Positions 32,007 through 43,112 are shown, counted from the stretch's first letter. The stretch is DNA of 64,000 bases from Dugong dugon (GCA_030035585.1 CM057475.1:2861501-2925500), one strand, 5' to 3'. Translations and numbers: made by a program. Notes: generated from the sequence alone by a model not told the origin.

Positions 32007-32844
32007 AAAAAGAAATAATAGAGGAGCGTTTAAAGTACAGGTGTACACAGAGGAGAGGTGACCAGCTCACCCTTGGAGGTGGGAGGAAGGCTGTCAGAGA
32101 AGACCTGTTCTTTTGAAGGCTACACAGCTCAGACACATCAGTGTAGATTCTTGAGGAAGGCTTCTGTGTGTGTCCAGGCACTGGTAAATGATGCTGGTCA
32201 TGTAAGCTTACCATGGCAGGGGGCCCAGTGGCCATGCCCCGAGTGAGCCGACTTCTCACTTTTGAGTCTCTTGGCCTTTGGCAAGTCACTTAACTCTCCT
32301 GATGTGGTTGTCACTTAACAACACCACACAGCTGGTCTTGGTCTCAAAGGGAGTAATTAATGCAGAAGTTCTTTGTAAATCCCAAAGTGCTAGACAAGTA
32401 GAAAGGGCTGTTACCATTCTTGGGAAAGGAAAAATAAGGCCCAGTAGGGAAAAAAATGTGAATCAACTCTGTTTCCTTGCTCTAGTGACTCCCTAGTAAA
32501 ACTGGATTTAATCTCTAACTTCCAGTCCTGAGTTCCTCAGGAAAGGTGTCAAGTACCTTGTCCTCAGGGATTCATTATGAATTCCAGGCTGTGCAGTGCC
32601 CACTGTCTTTGTATGAAGATGCTCCATCAAGTTCACAGGCCAGCCTTACTACTACTTCACTACCCAGCATGGCACCCGAGCCCTGCAGGTTACTGCAGCA
32701 GTGTCCTCCCCACCTGGCTACGCTTGGGGGTGATTCAACTCTGCTTCTTTCTGAAAACTTCTAGTCAAAGAAAGACTAGAGCACTCCAGCAGCTCAGTTT
32801 GCCTGTCTTGCTCTGGCCACCGGAAGGTTGCCTTAGACAGAGAC
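32007..32844. other. Unique sequence, nothing recognised
   Basis: Plus ORF 32577-32999 (140 codons) runs into the following SINE and has no recognisable domain, so I do not call it. Confidence 0.45.
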
Positions 32845-33296
32845 AGATAGCTGCTGTTGAGTCAGCTCTGACTCAATGGAGTCCTTATGTACAAGAGAAC
32901 AAAATGTTGCCTCGTCCTGTGTCATCCCACGATGGCCAACACGTTTGTGTCCATTGTTGTCGTACTGTGCCAATCCATCTCACCAAGGGTCTCCCTTGAC
33001 CTCAGTGGCCCTCTGCTTTACCAAACATGAGGTCCTTCTCTAGTGATGGATCCCTACTGATGACGTGCCCAAAGCAAGAGAGTCAAACAATATTCTGTTG
33101 TGATCCATAAAGTTTTTATTGGCCAGTTTTCAGAAGTAGATGGCCAGGCCTTACATCCTAGTCTGTCTTAGTCTGGAAGCTCCTCTGAAACCTGTCCACC
33201 ATGGGTGACCCTACTGGTATTTGAAATACTGGTAGTATAGCTTCCGACATTATAGCAACATGCCAGGACAAACTGACAGGCGGGTGGTGGAAAGCC
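32845..33296 (-). mobile_element. Long-tailed variant of the tRNA-Gly SINE family (inverted)
   Basis: Tail 'gctgctgttgagtcagctctgac' begins as usual. It then runs on through about 150 bases of further RTE-like sequence ('ccaatccatctcaccaagggtc', 'gaggtccttctctagtgatggatc', 'tgacgtgcccaaag') before the shared body 'gtgatccataaagtttttattgg', 'cttagtctggaagctcc' and 'aactgacaggcgggtggtgg'. An extra 'ccatgggtgaccctactgg...gcttccgac' block is in the body. The tRNA head is missing. Confidence 0.75.
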
Positions 33297-33454
33297 ACCT
33301 TAGATGTACATAATTCATCGCAGGAACACCTCTAATGACTAGCATTTAGCTCAGAGTATCCTAGATTTCACCTAACAAAAGCATCAGATATATGACATCC
33401 TACATCTTGAGGTTCTGTGTTCCTCAATTGCTTTCTATCAATTTCTGCTCAATT

Positions 33455-33692
33455 AACCCCGTGGCAAGGTGCCCGGGTGGCACAGTGGTTAAGTAATCAG
33501 CTGCTAACTGAAAGGTGAGTGGTTTGAACCCACCAGCTGCTCTGTGGAGAAAGATGTGGCAGTATGCTTCCTTAAAGATTATAGCCTTGGAAACCCTATG
33601 GGACCGTTCTACTCCTGTCCTATAGGGTCACTATGAGTTGGAGTCCACTCAACGGCAGTGGGTTTGGTTTGTTTTTGGTTTAACCCCATGGC
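33455..33692 (+). mobile_element. AfroSINE (long form) with 11-bp TSD
   Basis: Body 33468-33681: head 'ggtgcccgggtggcacagtgg', 'gagaaagatgtggcagtatgc', tail 'cactatgagttggagtccac' and 'ggtttggtttg'. AACCCCGTGGC (33455-33465) and AACCCCATGGC (33682-33692), one mismatch. Confidence 0.94.
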
Positions 33693-33853
33693 TGCTCTCT
33701 GCTACCTGCTCACAATTTATGTATCTTTGTACAGATTATTTTAGCACATTTTGTCATTCCAAGTTATTTGGTTTGTAATTGGTTTTACTTTTGAATGACT
33801 GATTTATTTTATGGAAGTAAGTAATTATAAGCGTCAAATTAATTGCATCTACC

Positions 33854-34068
33854 TTAGCTAAAATCCTCAGGAGCCCTGGTGGCACAGTAGTTAAGTGCTC
33901 AGCTGCTAACCAAAAGATCAGTGGTTTGAACCTACCAGCTGCTCCACAGAAGAAAGATGTGGCAGTCTGCTCCCATAAAGATTTACAGCCTTGGAAACTC
34001 TATGGGGCACTTCTACTCTGTCTGGTATGAGTCGGAATAGACCCAAAGGCAGTAGTTTAGCTGAAATC
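33854..34068 (+). mobile_element. AfroSINE (long form) with 12-bp TSD
   Basis: Body 33870-34056: head 'ggagccctggtggcacagtag', 'agaagaaagatgtggcagtctgc', tail 'tatgagtcggaatagaccc'. TTAGCTAAAATC (33854-33865) and TTAGCTGAAATC (34057-34068), one mismatch. Confidence 0.94.
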
Positions 34069-34244
34069 ATGGTTGAAACCCTAAGGCACATATTTTAATA
34101 GTACTTAATGAGGAGGCTGGAGCAGGTGAAGGGCTATTGACAAAAGTACTTTTGAGAGCATACCACACTGGGTTAGCCATTACCCTTTGATTATATTCTT
34201 CTCAGCTAACAGCCCTCCAGTAACTTCCTGGCTCACCTGCTCAC

Positions 34245-34335
34245 CAAAAAAAAAAAACCAAAATAAAACAAAAAACCCAAACCCGTTGCCGTAGAGTTGA
34301 TTCCAACTCGTAGCCGTGCTATAGGACAGAGTAGA
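34245..34335 (-). mobile_element. AfroSINE, 5'-truncated (inverted)
   Basis: A-rich end (34245-34281), 'ccgttgccgtagagttgattcc' and 'ggacagagtagaacta'. Everything upstream in the SINE is missing. Confidence 0.85.
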
Positions 34336-34408
34336 ACTACACTAACAGTCAGAGCCAAGTCACCCTCTGCCCTCATCTCCTGCTTGCCTTTCCCTTACAC
34401 AGCCACAC

Positions 34409-35885
34409 TGGCATCCTTGTCGTTGTTAGGTGCCGTGAAGTTGGGTCCGACTCACAGCAACCCTATGAAAGAAACACTGCCCGGTCCTGTGCCATGCTCA
34501 CGATCATTGTTATACTTGAGCCCACTGTTGCAGCCACTGTGTCAGTCCATCTCGTTGAGGCTCTTCCTCTTTTTCACTGATCTTGTACTTTACCAAGCAT
34601 GATGTCCTTCTCTAGGGACTGATCCCTCCTGACAACATGTCCAAAGTATGTAAGATGTAGTCTTGCCATCCTTCCTTCTAAGGAACATTCTGGTTGTACT
34701 TCTTCCAAGACAGATTTGTTCATTCTTTTGGCAGTCCATGATACATTCAATATTCTTCTCCAACACCACAATTTAAAGGTGTCAATTCTTCTTTGGTTTT
34801 CCTTATTCATTGTCTAGCTTTCACATGCATATGATGTGATTGAAAATACCATGGCTTGGGTCCGGGGCACCTTAGTGTTCAAGGTGTCATCTTTGCTTTT
34901 CAGCACTTTAAAGAGGTCTTTCACAGCAGATTTGCCCAGTGCAATGCGTCTTTTGATTTCCTGACTGCTGCTTCCATGGGTGTTGATTGTGGATCCAAAT
35001 AAAATGAAGTCCTTTGCAACTTCAATCTTTTCTCCATTTATCATGACGTTGCTTATTGGTCCAGTTGTGAGGATTTTTGTTTTCTTTATGATGAGGTGTA
35101 ATCCATACCGAAGGCTGTGGTCTTTGATCTTCATCAGTAAGTGCTTCAAGTCCTCTTCACTTTCAGCAAGCCAGGTTGTGTCATCTGCATGTTGCAGGTT
35201 GTTAATAAGTCTTCCTTGAATCCTGATGCCCCTTTGTTCTTCATATAGTCCAGCTTCCTGGATTATTTGCTCGGCAAACATATGGAATAGATATGGTGAA
35301 ATGATGCAACCCCGGCGCACACCTTTCCTGACTTTAAACCATGCAGTATCCCCTTGTTCTGTCTGAACAACTGCCTCTTGATCTGTGTACAGGTTCCTCA
35401 TGAGCACAATTAAATGTTCTGGAATTCCCATTCTTCACAATGTTATCCATAATTTGTTAGGATCCACACAGTCAAATGCCTTTGCATAGTCAATAAAACA
35501 CAGGTAAACATCTTTCTGGTATTCTCTGCTTTCAGCCAGGATCCATCTGACATCAGCAATGATAACCCTCATTCCACTTTCTCTTCTGAATCTGGCCTGA
35601 ATTTCTGGCAGTTCCCTGTCGACATACTGCTGCAGCTGCTTTTGAATGATCTTTAGCAAAATTTTACTTGCGTGTGATATTAATGATATTGTTCGATAAT
35701 TTCCACATTGAGTTGGATCACCTTTCTTGGGAATAGGCATAAATATGGATCTCTTCTAGTTGGTTGGCCAGGTAGCTGTCTTCCAAATTTCTTGGCATAG
35801 ATGAGTGAGCACTTCCAGCACTGCATCTGTTTGCTGAAACATCTCAGTTGATATTCCGTCAATTCCTGGAGCCCTGGCATCCTTG
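34409..35885 (-). mobile_element. RTE (BovB-type) LINE, 5'-truncated, perfect 11-bp TSD
   Basis: Element 34420-35874, inserted in L2. TGGCATCCTTG is perfect at 34409-34419 and 35875-35885. The 3' end is at the left ('gttgttaggtgccgtgaagttgg'), the 5' truncation at the RT start (GIDGIS). It covers most of the RT and the C-terminal region. Confidence 0.95.
34574..35874 (-). pseudogene. RTE reverse transcriptase ORF, one frame with few stops
   Basis: From 35874 a single frame runs to 34574. It contains GIDGIS...MFQQT, then stops at about 35756 (TAG), 35432-35434 (TGA) and 34811-34813 region (TAG). The longest clean pieces are 35740-35435, 35431-34814 (205 aa) and 34810-34574. Motif A keeps FIDYAKAFDCVD. 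The catalytic YADD box reads HADD, so Tyr is lost but both Asp remain. The C-terminal part has GSTINTHGSSSQEIKRRIALGKSA and a RMARLHLTYFGHVVRRDQ segment. Confidence 0.9.
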
Positions 35886-36064
35886 CTGTCCTTACACGCG
35901 CCAGGGCCACGCCTGCCTCAAGACCTTCACACCAGCTGTTCCCTCAGCCTAAAGTGCTTCCCCTCAGGTGTCTACAGCATGACACCTTCACCTCCTTAGG
36001 GTCTTTGTCCAAGCGCTAACTTCTCAGTGATTTGTCCTTCACGACTCTGTTTAAAATTGCTACA

Positions 36065-36210
36065 GAGCCCTGATGGCGTAGTGGTTGAGAGCTATAGCTG
36101 CTAACCAAAAGATCAACAGTTCAAATCTACTAGCGGCTCCTTGGAAATCCTATGGGAAGTTCTGTCCTATAGGGTGGCTATGAGTCGGAATCCACTCCAC
36201 GACAACGGAT
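36065..36210 (+). mobile_element. AfroSINE (short form) in L2
   Basis: Head 'gagccctgatggcgtagtgg', B-box-like 'cagttcaaatctactagcgg', tail 'gctatgagtcggaatccac'. It ends at the 'ttcttttcttttttttt' run. Confidence 0.9.
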
Positions 36211-36589
36211 TTCTTTTCTTTTTTTTTTAAAATATACTTCCCAGAACCAACTACCCCTTTTTCTGCTCTATTTTTCTCTGCAGCCCTTATCACCGTTAGA
36301 TGTACTTTCTATTTTAATTGCTTACTTTGTTAATTGTATATTTTCCCCAACCAGAATGTAACCCATTAGAGCACAGGATTTTTATGCTGTTTGTTATAAC
36401 TCCAGTGCCAAGGTAAGTGCTTGGCATGAACTAATGTGGAATAAATATCTTTTAATGAATTAATGAACAATATATCCTCTCATAATTTGAAGGTATTCCT
36501 CCTCCAAGGTAATGATTCCTTCAAGTAACAATTAAATGGCTCTAACAGAATAACTTTAAAACATAAGACAAAATCTCATTTTTCACAGG

Positions 36590-36990
36590 TGTATATGTTC
36601 AAGCTGTTTTCTGCTTTTTATTTTTTTTGAAAAACTTTTTTTTCTGGTAATAAATGTAATACTGGTTCATTGTAGGAAGTTCCAAAAAGTGTGGTCAATT
36701 TAAATTCCTAATAATTCCAGAGTTAACTGCTGTTAGCATTTTGACATATTTCCTTCTAGACTATATGCATACATGTACACACACAAGTATGTACACATCT
36801 ACATACATACACATACATGCATATTTTTTCTGTGAATACACAATGATGTATACTTATATACTTACGTATATGTATTTAAGTTGGGATCATACTGTGTTTA
36901 CTTTTATCATATTCTATGCCAGGAGCATACTATGTATCACTGCTTGTTTTCCTAAAACATTATAATCAGAGATAATCCTGCACCATACAA
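36590..36990 (-). mobile_element. L1M 3' UTR-like fragment
   Basis: 'taacattttgacatatttccttctagac' type text, a run of 'atacatgtacacacaca', then 'gggatcatactgtgtttac' resemble the inverted 3' UTR of old L1M elements. The orientation call is tentative. Confidence 0.4.
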
Positions 36991-37994
36991 TCTATCATAT
37001 CCTGTTTAACTAATTTGATATTGTGAACTCTTAAAAATACTTTTTTTTCACTTGCTAAATCCGTTTAGTTTATTGATCTTTAACAACTATTACTTTTATC
37101 TATTCTAATTCCTTTGGCTTAGTTCTTCTATGTGTTACTTAGAATAATCTTCTTCAAAGTTTACTCTTCTGCTTTTGTGATTTTATAAGTGGAATTTCCT
37201 CTTCTCTCAGTGTTTTAGCATCATAGCCTGTGTACCTTTAATTCCGTGATTTTATCTATCATACCTTCTTTGTATTTCTTAAATGATTTCCCCTTACATC
37301 ATGTACTTTACACTTGGCTTTTACCACTTCCTTTGGGCCATGCAGTGGCTTATTGCTGCAGTCACCTCCTCCTCTCCTTGTCTCTCACCGTGTCATCTTG
37401 GCTCTCTCAGAATCCCCCCTGTTTAAATAACATTCTTAGGGCATTGATGGTTCTCTGTGTGGCAATGAAGTGACAGTGCTCTCTGGAGTCATGTTCCTGG
37501 CCTTCTCTTCCTGAGCAGAGGAATGTTTTAAATTCTAGAGTCTCTAACATTGGAGTCGGGAGAAATGCAGGGAGGTGACCATGTTACTCCAGCCTGGTAT
37601 GGGGGTGCCAAGAGGACTAAAGCCCAGACAGTCCTTGGGAATTGCCCTGTGGACCACGTGTAGCTAAGATACTGGCATAATTTCTACCTCACCTTCTGTC
37701 TCTCTCACTTTTATTTTACGCCTTCTACCTTTTTCGTTTTTGGGACAGGGTAATAATTTTGTGTCCCTTCTGCCCCCCACAAGTCCCACAGAGGAGCTGT
37801 CTGGAGCTGGGGTTACTCCCAAAGTCCTCAGTGGCAAGTAGATATGAGATCCTCCTTGAGAAAACAAACCTGCCCAAATCACAGCATTCCAGAAGAGGCA
37901 CGGTTGTTAAAGGTGTGGAGAGAAGGAAGGCTGTGGATGGGTGCTCTTCATCAGCATTTTAAGGCAGAACAGGGTGGTAATTAAAAAGATGATG
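36991..37994. other. Unique sequence, nothing recognised
   Basis: T-rich on the left, GC-richer from 37480. No motif-bearing ORF. Confidence 0.4.
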
Positions 37995-38287
37995 TTGTTA
38001 ACTGCTGTTGAGTGGGCTCCAGCTCATGGCAACCCTATGTGCAATGGGATTGAACCATTGTGATCCATAAGGTTTTCAATGGCTGATTTTTGGAAGTAGA
38101 TCTCCAGGCCTTTTTTCCTAGTTGTCTTAGTCTGGAAGCTCTACTGAAACCTGCACAACATCATAGCAACACACAGACCTCCACTGACAGAGGGGTGGTG
38201 GCTGCGCATGCGGTGCCCTGGCTGGGAACTGAACCTGGGTCTCCCGCATGGAAGGCGAGAATTCTACCACTGAACCACCACAGCCTC
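37995..38287 (-). mobile_element. tRNA-Gly-headed SINE with well-kept head (inverted)
   Basis: Tail 'gttgttaactgctgttgag', 'gtgatccataaggttttcaatgg', body, then a full tRNA-like head at about 38210-38287. On the minus strand it has A box 'tggttcagtgg', anticodon stem CTCGC/GCGGG around loop CTTCCAT (a UCC triplet, itself a Gly anticodon) and B box 'aggttcagttccc'. The 3' acceptor side is degraded, so it is not a working tRNA gene. Confidence 0.92.
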
Positions 38288-38348
38288 CTTTGAGAAGACA
38301 GTGCCCCTGAAAATGACCTGTTTGATCTTCATGTCCTGTTGCCAATAA

Positions 38349-38770
38349 TGTTGTTTTTGTTAGGTGCTGTTGAGTCGGTTCCAACTCATAGTGACCCTGT
38401 GTACAACAATGAAACATTGCCCGGTCCTACGCCATCCTCACAATTGTTGTTTTACTCTTGAGCCCATTGTTGCAGCCACTGAGTCAATCCATTTCACTGA
38501 GAGTCTTTCTCTTTTTCGCTGACCTTGTACCTTACCAAGCATGATGTCCTTCTCCAGGGACTGGTTCCTCCTGACAACATGTCCAAAGTATGTGAGATGT
38601 AGTCTTGCCATCATTGCTTCTAAGGAGCATTCTGGTTGTGCTTCTTCCAAGACAGATTTGTTCATTCTTTTGGCAGTCCGTGATATATTCAATATTCTTC
38701 ATCAACACCACAATTCAAAGGCATCAATTCTTCTTCGGTCTTCTTTATTCATTGTCCAGCTTTGGCGCTC
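38349..38770 (-). mobile_element. RTE LINE 3' fragment
   Basis: Tail 'tgttaggtgctgttgagtcgg', then C-terminal coding text up to 'gtccagctttgg'. 5'-truncated after roughly 420 bases. Confidence 0.92.
38438..38692 (-). pseudogene. RTE ORF2 C-terminal fragment
   Basis: 84 codons ending the RTE protein, including RLHLTYFGHVVRRNQSLEKD and KRERLSVKWIDSV. The same segment occurs in the 34.5 kb copy. The usual CPECL-like region reads EEAQPECSLEAMM. Confidence 0.85.
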
Positions 38771-38819
38771 TATATTTTAGGCAGTACTCTTTCCCATTTG
38801 CTTTTCCCTATGTTCTGTC

Positions 38820-38983
38820 TGGAAACACTGGTGGGGTAGTGGTTAAGAGCTATGGCTGCTAACCAAAAGGTCAGCAGTTCAAATCCACTAGGTACTCCTG
38901 GAAACTCTATGGGGCAGTTCTACCCTGTCCTATAGGGTCACTATGAAACAGAATCGACTTGACAGCAATGGGTTTGGTTTGTG
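38820..38983 (+). mobile_element. AfroSINE (short form)
   Basis: 'ctggtggggtagtggttaagagc', 'aggtcagcagttcaaatccac', tail 'cactatgaaacagaatcgac' and 'gggtttggtttg'. Confidence 0.92.
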
Positions 38984-40150
38984 GGGGACCTAGCTATGAG
39001 GAGCTGTTTACCTTGGTGAAAGCATTTCCTCTTGTTTCACAATTCGACTGCACCTCCTTTGAAGCTACCCTTCCTTTAGCTCCCTCTGAACTGAGGACTT
39101 GGATCTTGGGTTGACCCATCCATCACTCAACTCTGTGGCCCTTATGAAGTGTCCATGAGAATGCTTTACAGATGGCTCATTCAAAGAGGCATGCCACGTC
39201 TCTAGAAAAGTACCCAAAAGCTTACAGACTAACGCTTTCCAGGAATTTAATTGGTAGAATATATTGCTTCCTAATGAGCTTGACCTGTAAGACCTGTAAG
39301 ACTCTACTTGATCTGTTCACACAGGAGCTAAAGTGAAAGCTAAGGTCTTTCTGGACAGTGGATTTCCAGATAGGGCCAGTACCTCCTAAGGACTTTGGTG
39401 TTGGGGGCAGTACCGCCTTGGTGTTCACATCACAGTGCACATTATAGTTGTCTTATTAAGCAAACTCTTCAAGATAAAGATCCTTATAGACTGGCAAGAG
39501 CTCTGTATTTTAGGAAACACATTTCCTCAAATTTGAAATTTTAGGCTCTCTTTTCTTTCCATCTTCACAGAAGAAAATAATTTTGGCAAAGTTTACAGAA
39601 CATGTATCTGCTTTGACCTCAGGGAGAACTGGCTTGCACGGTAAGAATCTGTTTCCTCCAGATCTTATCTAGAAGTCCAGTTAGTTGGAATGATCTTCAG
39701 TCAAACATAAAACCCTCTGGACATGTACATTCTGTCTACTTGGCTGTATGGTCCCATTTCAATACTACCTTAAGTTTGATTCTTTATGCTGTGAGGGAGA
39801 TTGTTATCTGAGAAGACTCTTCACTAGGCCAGCAGGAACTCCTGGGAGCTGATGGGTTGGGAAGCCTGTCTACCTCTGGGCCACTCCTTTGGGTTGTGGG
39901 CAGTCAATTTTCTACAGCTTGCAAATGAGTTTCTAATGTCCTAACACCCTTCTCTCTCACCCTACTTCCTCTTGCCTTGTGATGTGCTTTCTTGAGCAGA
40001 AAGGTGGGTCAGAGTGACTCAGTGTGTGTCAGGAATCACCTTTATTCCTGGGTACCCCAGTGAGGGCTGGCTTATTGGTCCAGGGAAAGCAACAGCCTGC
40101 ACATCAGGCCTCTAAACTCGCAAATCCTCCCACCTCTCTTTTGTGACTAG
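38984..40150. other. Unique sequence, nothing recognised
   Basis: About 1.2 kb with no repeat I can name. A direct 10-base repeat 'gacctgtaag' occurs near 39282-39300. ORFs are short. Confidence 0.4.
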
Positions 40151-40371
40151 TAAATCTACCTGGTCCCTGAGTAGTGCAAATGGTTAATGCGTTCTGCTGC
40201 ACTGGAAGTTCAAGTCCACACAGAGGTGCCTCAGAAGAAAGGCCTAGTGAGCTACTTCTCAAAAATCAGCCATTGAAACCCTATGGAGCACAGTTCTATT
40301 TTGACATACATGGGGTCCTCATGAGTCAGAGTCAACTTGACAACAACTGGTGGTGGCGGTAAATCCACCTG
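40151..40371 (+). mobile_element. AfroSINE, 'GGTCCCTGAGTAGTGCAAATGG' head type, 12-bp TSD
   Basis: Body 40163-40359: head, 'cagaggtgcctcagaagaaagg', 'aaaatcagccattgaaaccc', tail 'tcctcatgagtcagagtcaac'. TAAATCTACCTG (40151-40162) and TAAATCCACCTG (40360-40371), one mismatch. Confidence 0.92.
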
Positions 40372-41727
40372 AGATTGTATACCTTCTGAAGAATGATACC
40401 TTTTCCATGGTATTAAATAGCTTTTACAACCCCAAGTGTGAGAACTTGATCACCAGCTGGGGACCAAGCCAAATGGTGTTCTCACTGCTAGGCTTCTCTG
40501 TCATGGGATGAGGTGTGTAAAGCAGACCTCACACCTCTGACAATCTCAGCCAGATGGGACAAGTGGTGATTCAGGTGGGTATTTTATTTCTAGATTTTAT
40601 GGTATAGCCATACCATGAAATGTCTTGCGGATATTTAAAAATCATGCTTTTGGAGCTATTTTAAGATACGAGAAATATTCATGGTACCACAATAAATTAA
40701 AAAAAAAAAATCAAGATCCAAACTAAAAAAGCGGTTTGACCCCAGTTTTGTTATTTATATATATGTCCATACCAACATGTTGATGATAGATATTTTGATT
40801 GACTGCTTTTGGGGTACTATTCAATCTTTTTAAAATGTCTACAGTGTGCATTAATTCTTCTTATAATGAGAACAAAGTCTTACTGAATTAGCATGAAGTT
40901 TTTATTCTCCACTTTATAGAGTGGATTATCCAGATACAAAATATATAAGATTTACCCCAAGACTACAAATGTCTGAAACAAATCAACCATTTGAAGGATC
41001 TAAATTGCCTTCCAACTCTATAGTTCAGGAACCAGTGAAGTGATGAAAAAGTCCTTTGGAACTATGTGAAGGTTATAAAGTTGAGAAAACAGCAGACCAA
41101 ACGAAAGTACTAATCCTGGTGTGTGAAAGGGACTTAAATGCATATTGCTCGTTGCCCAAAGTGTGGATCGGACCATGGGGTGAGGGAAGAGCGGCATCCT
41201 GCCAGAGGCAGCAGGGCCACGTGGGCCTGGAGGAGCCAGAACCTTGCTCTTCAGGGAACAGTAACTTTAATTGGAAGCACAGTTGTTGTTGAGGCGGTGG
41301 GAATGGGAAGCAGAGCTCAGAACTTTCCCCAGGCATGATTGGAGCCAGACCTACAAAGGGGATTAAAAAAAGTAAAAAAGTAATCCTTTTGGCAATCTAA
41401 TTAAACAGAGGAGGATTTCTCAGTGGTGGATGGAGGGGCGAGGACATGTACCCCACAATTACATCACCCTCGTCCCTGCAGCTCTTTCCCAGACACCCGC
41501 CAGATGCTAATTAGTCAGTCCTCCTGCCCTGGTGTTTCAGGTGGTAGCACGGAAGGAGCAGAGGTCGTTTGCAACAAGTCCGAGTTTAATTTCCATCCTT
41601 TCAAACTAAGCATTAGACTTTCACTTTCTACATGCAAAAGGAGAACAGTAATTCTCACTGCCAGCCGATTCAGGCCCTAAGCCTGTCATGACAGTCGTAG
41701 AGACCGAGATGATCGATATTCCAGCAA
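40372..41727. other. Unique, repeat-free stretch with TAAT-core motifs
   Basis: One of the longest repeat-free stretches in the window. Around 41395-41510 it carries 'ggcaatctaattaaac' and 'agatgctaattagtcag', homeodomain-type TAATTA cores, within GC-richer flanks. That composition is compatible with a regulatory element, but this is inference only. No ORF is convincing. Confidence 0.35.
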
Positions 41728-41830
41728 GCGTTTATTGAACACTTATGTGTGCCGGCACTGTTCCAGGCTTTGGAGATCCTTGGTGATAAGGCTGATCAGG
41801 CCTCAGCTTCATGACACTGACCTTCCACTG
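41728..41830 (-). mobile_element. L2 LINE 3' end fragment (inverted)
   Basis: 'agcgtttattgaacacttatgtgtgccgg' and 'actgttccaggctttggagatcc' match the inverted L2 3' end. Confidence 0.65.
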
Positions 41831-42043
41831 TGGACCCTGTGATTCCCCAAGGAGAGTGGGATCTGTGTTTCACTCACTTATTTCCAGGCCACCCAACCTG
41901 CCATCAACCCCTCCTATGTATAACCACAGGGACACATCCTTTCAAAGGCTATATGTAGCCTCGGTCTCCTGACAGTGGAGCAGACCTGAACTGCATTCAA
42001 CATTTCCAAGTCACCAGATATTCAGTCTGTCATGATGGCATCG

Positions 42044-42468
42044 TGTCTTAGTTACCTAGTACTGCTGTAACAGAAATACTACAAGTGGGTGGTTTTAAAG
42101 AACAGAAATTAATTTTCTTACAATTCAGGAGGCTGGAAGTCTGAATTCAGGGCACTGGCTCTAGCGGAAGGCTCTCTCTGTCAGCTCTGGGGGAAGATAC
42201 TTGTCTCTTTCAGCTTCTGTAGGCCCGGAGTTCCTCCGTTCCTTGGAGATCTTCACGTGGCATCTAAATCCCCTGTTCGTGCTTGCTGGTCTCTGTGTCT
42301 AAGCTGCTCCTTATAACTCAGAAGTGATTCGGTTTAGGACACACCCCACACTGATATGACCTCATTAAAATAGCAAAGAAAGCCTGATTCCCAGATGGGG
42401 TTACGTTCACAGAGATAGGGGTTAGAATTCCAACACATATTTTGGGGGACACACTTCAATCCATAGCA
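42044..42468 (-). mobile_element. MaLR-type solo LTR, second subfamily (inverted)
   Basis: Starts TGTCTTAGTTACC, has 'ccttataactcagaagtgattcgg' (inverted TATA-like region) and 'acatattttgggggacacac', and ends CAATCCATAGCA. Both termini are visible, but I see no convincing 5-bp duplication (CATCG on the left, TGCGG on the right). It matches 54027 and the inverse of 51605. Confidence 0.88.
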
Positions 42469-42905
42469 TGCGGTAAACCCTGTCCTGAGTGGATGGGAGT
42501 CTCAGAGAAACTGGCCAGTCGCAGCACTGCTCAGTTCCTCCTGCCTTCATTTGGTGCCAAATGTAGAGGTCAGTCCCTTCTCAGCACCAAACCATACCTT
42601 CCCGCTGGGGGCATCAAGCTCTCAACACAGGACCACCCCGACTCTTTAAGAGAGAGACACTGAAGTTAACCTGCAAAATCCTGCATATAAAGGCAACTAG
42701 AAAACTGTAAAAAGAAAACTTGGAGAAGAGACTGGCTCTACGTGATTAAAAAATAGGTTATAGATTTTCATGTAATATGGCATGTGGCCAAGAGTTCAGG
42801 GACGGCCTTACCTTTCTTTCCATCAAAATATCTATGAGGAAAGAGAAAAAAAGTTCTGATAAGAGTAACAGATTTTCACTGGATATGTTCTGTGTCAGGT
42901 ATTTT
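42469..42905. other. No recognisable feature
   Basis: Unique sequence with short ORFs only. Confidence 0.4.
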
Positions 42906-43112
42906 ACCACCAGTTGCCATGGAGTCAATTCTGACTCATGGTGACCCCAGGCGTGTCAGAGTAGAATGGTGCTCCACAGGGTTTTCAATGGCTGAAGTTT
43001 CAGAAGTAGATCGCTAGACTTTCTTCTGAGGCACCTCTGGGTGGACTCGAACCTCCAACTTTTTGGTTAGCAGCAGAGTGTATAATAAACCATTTGCACC
43101 ACCCAGGGACTC
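42906..43112 (-). mobile_element. AfroSINE, 'CACCCAGGGACTCC' head type (inverted)
   Basis: Tail 'gccatggagtcaattctgactcatgg', 'ttcagaagtagatcgctagac', 'gaggcacctctgggtggac', B-box, head 'tttgcaccacccagggactcc'. Confidence 0.92.

Larger units (their letters stand above)
34190..36470 (+). mobile_element. L2 LINE 3' portion with three insertions
   Basis: L2 text: 'cagccctccagtaacttcctgg' (34211), 'cctcatctcctgcttgccttt' and 'acacagccacactggcatcc' (34370-34415), 'cacgcgccagggccacgcctg' (35895), 'ttcacaccagctgttccctc' (35927), and 3' end 'ctgctctatttttctctgcagcccttatcac' to 'taatgtggaataaatatc' (36262-36450). It is interrupted by a SINE (34245-34335), an RTE LINE (34420-35874) and a SINE (36065-36210). 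Once these are removed the L2 reads through. Confidence 0.85.

Noticed and set aside
32577-32999. 140-codon plus-strand ORF
   Set aside because: Its last part is the inverted SINE tail and the rest has no recognisable domain.
34814-35431. 205-codon ORF as a possible host gene
   Set aside because: It is RTE reverse transcriptase within a TSD-flanked LINE insertion; the YADD box is altered and stops bound it.
38210-38287. tRNA-Gly gene on the minus strand
   Set aside because: The A and B boxes are clear, but the acceptor stem does not pair and the sequence runs into a SINE body and RTE tail; it is a SINE head.
42044-42468. Target-site duplication for this LTR
   Set aside because: The adjoining five bases are CATCG and TGCGG; they do not match, so I report the LTR without a TSD.
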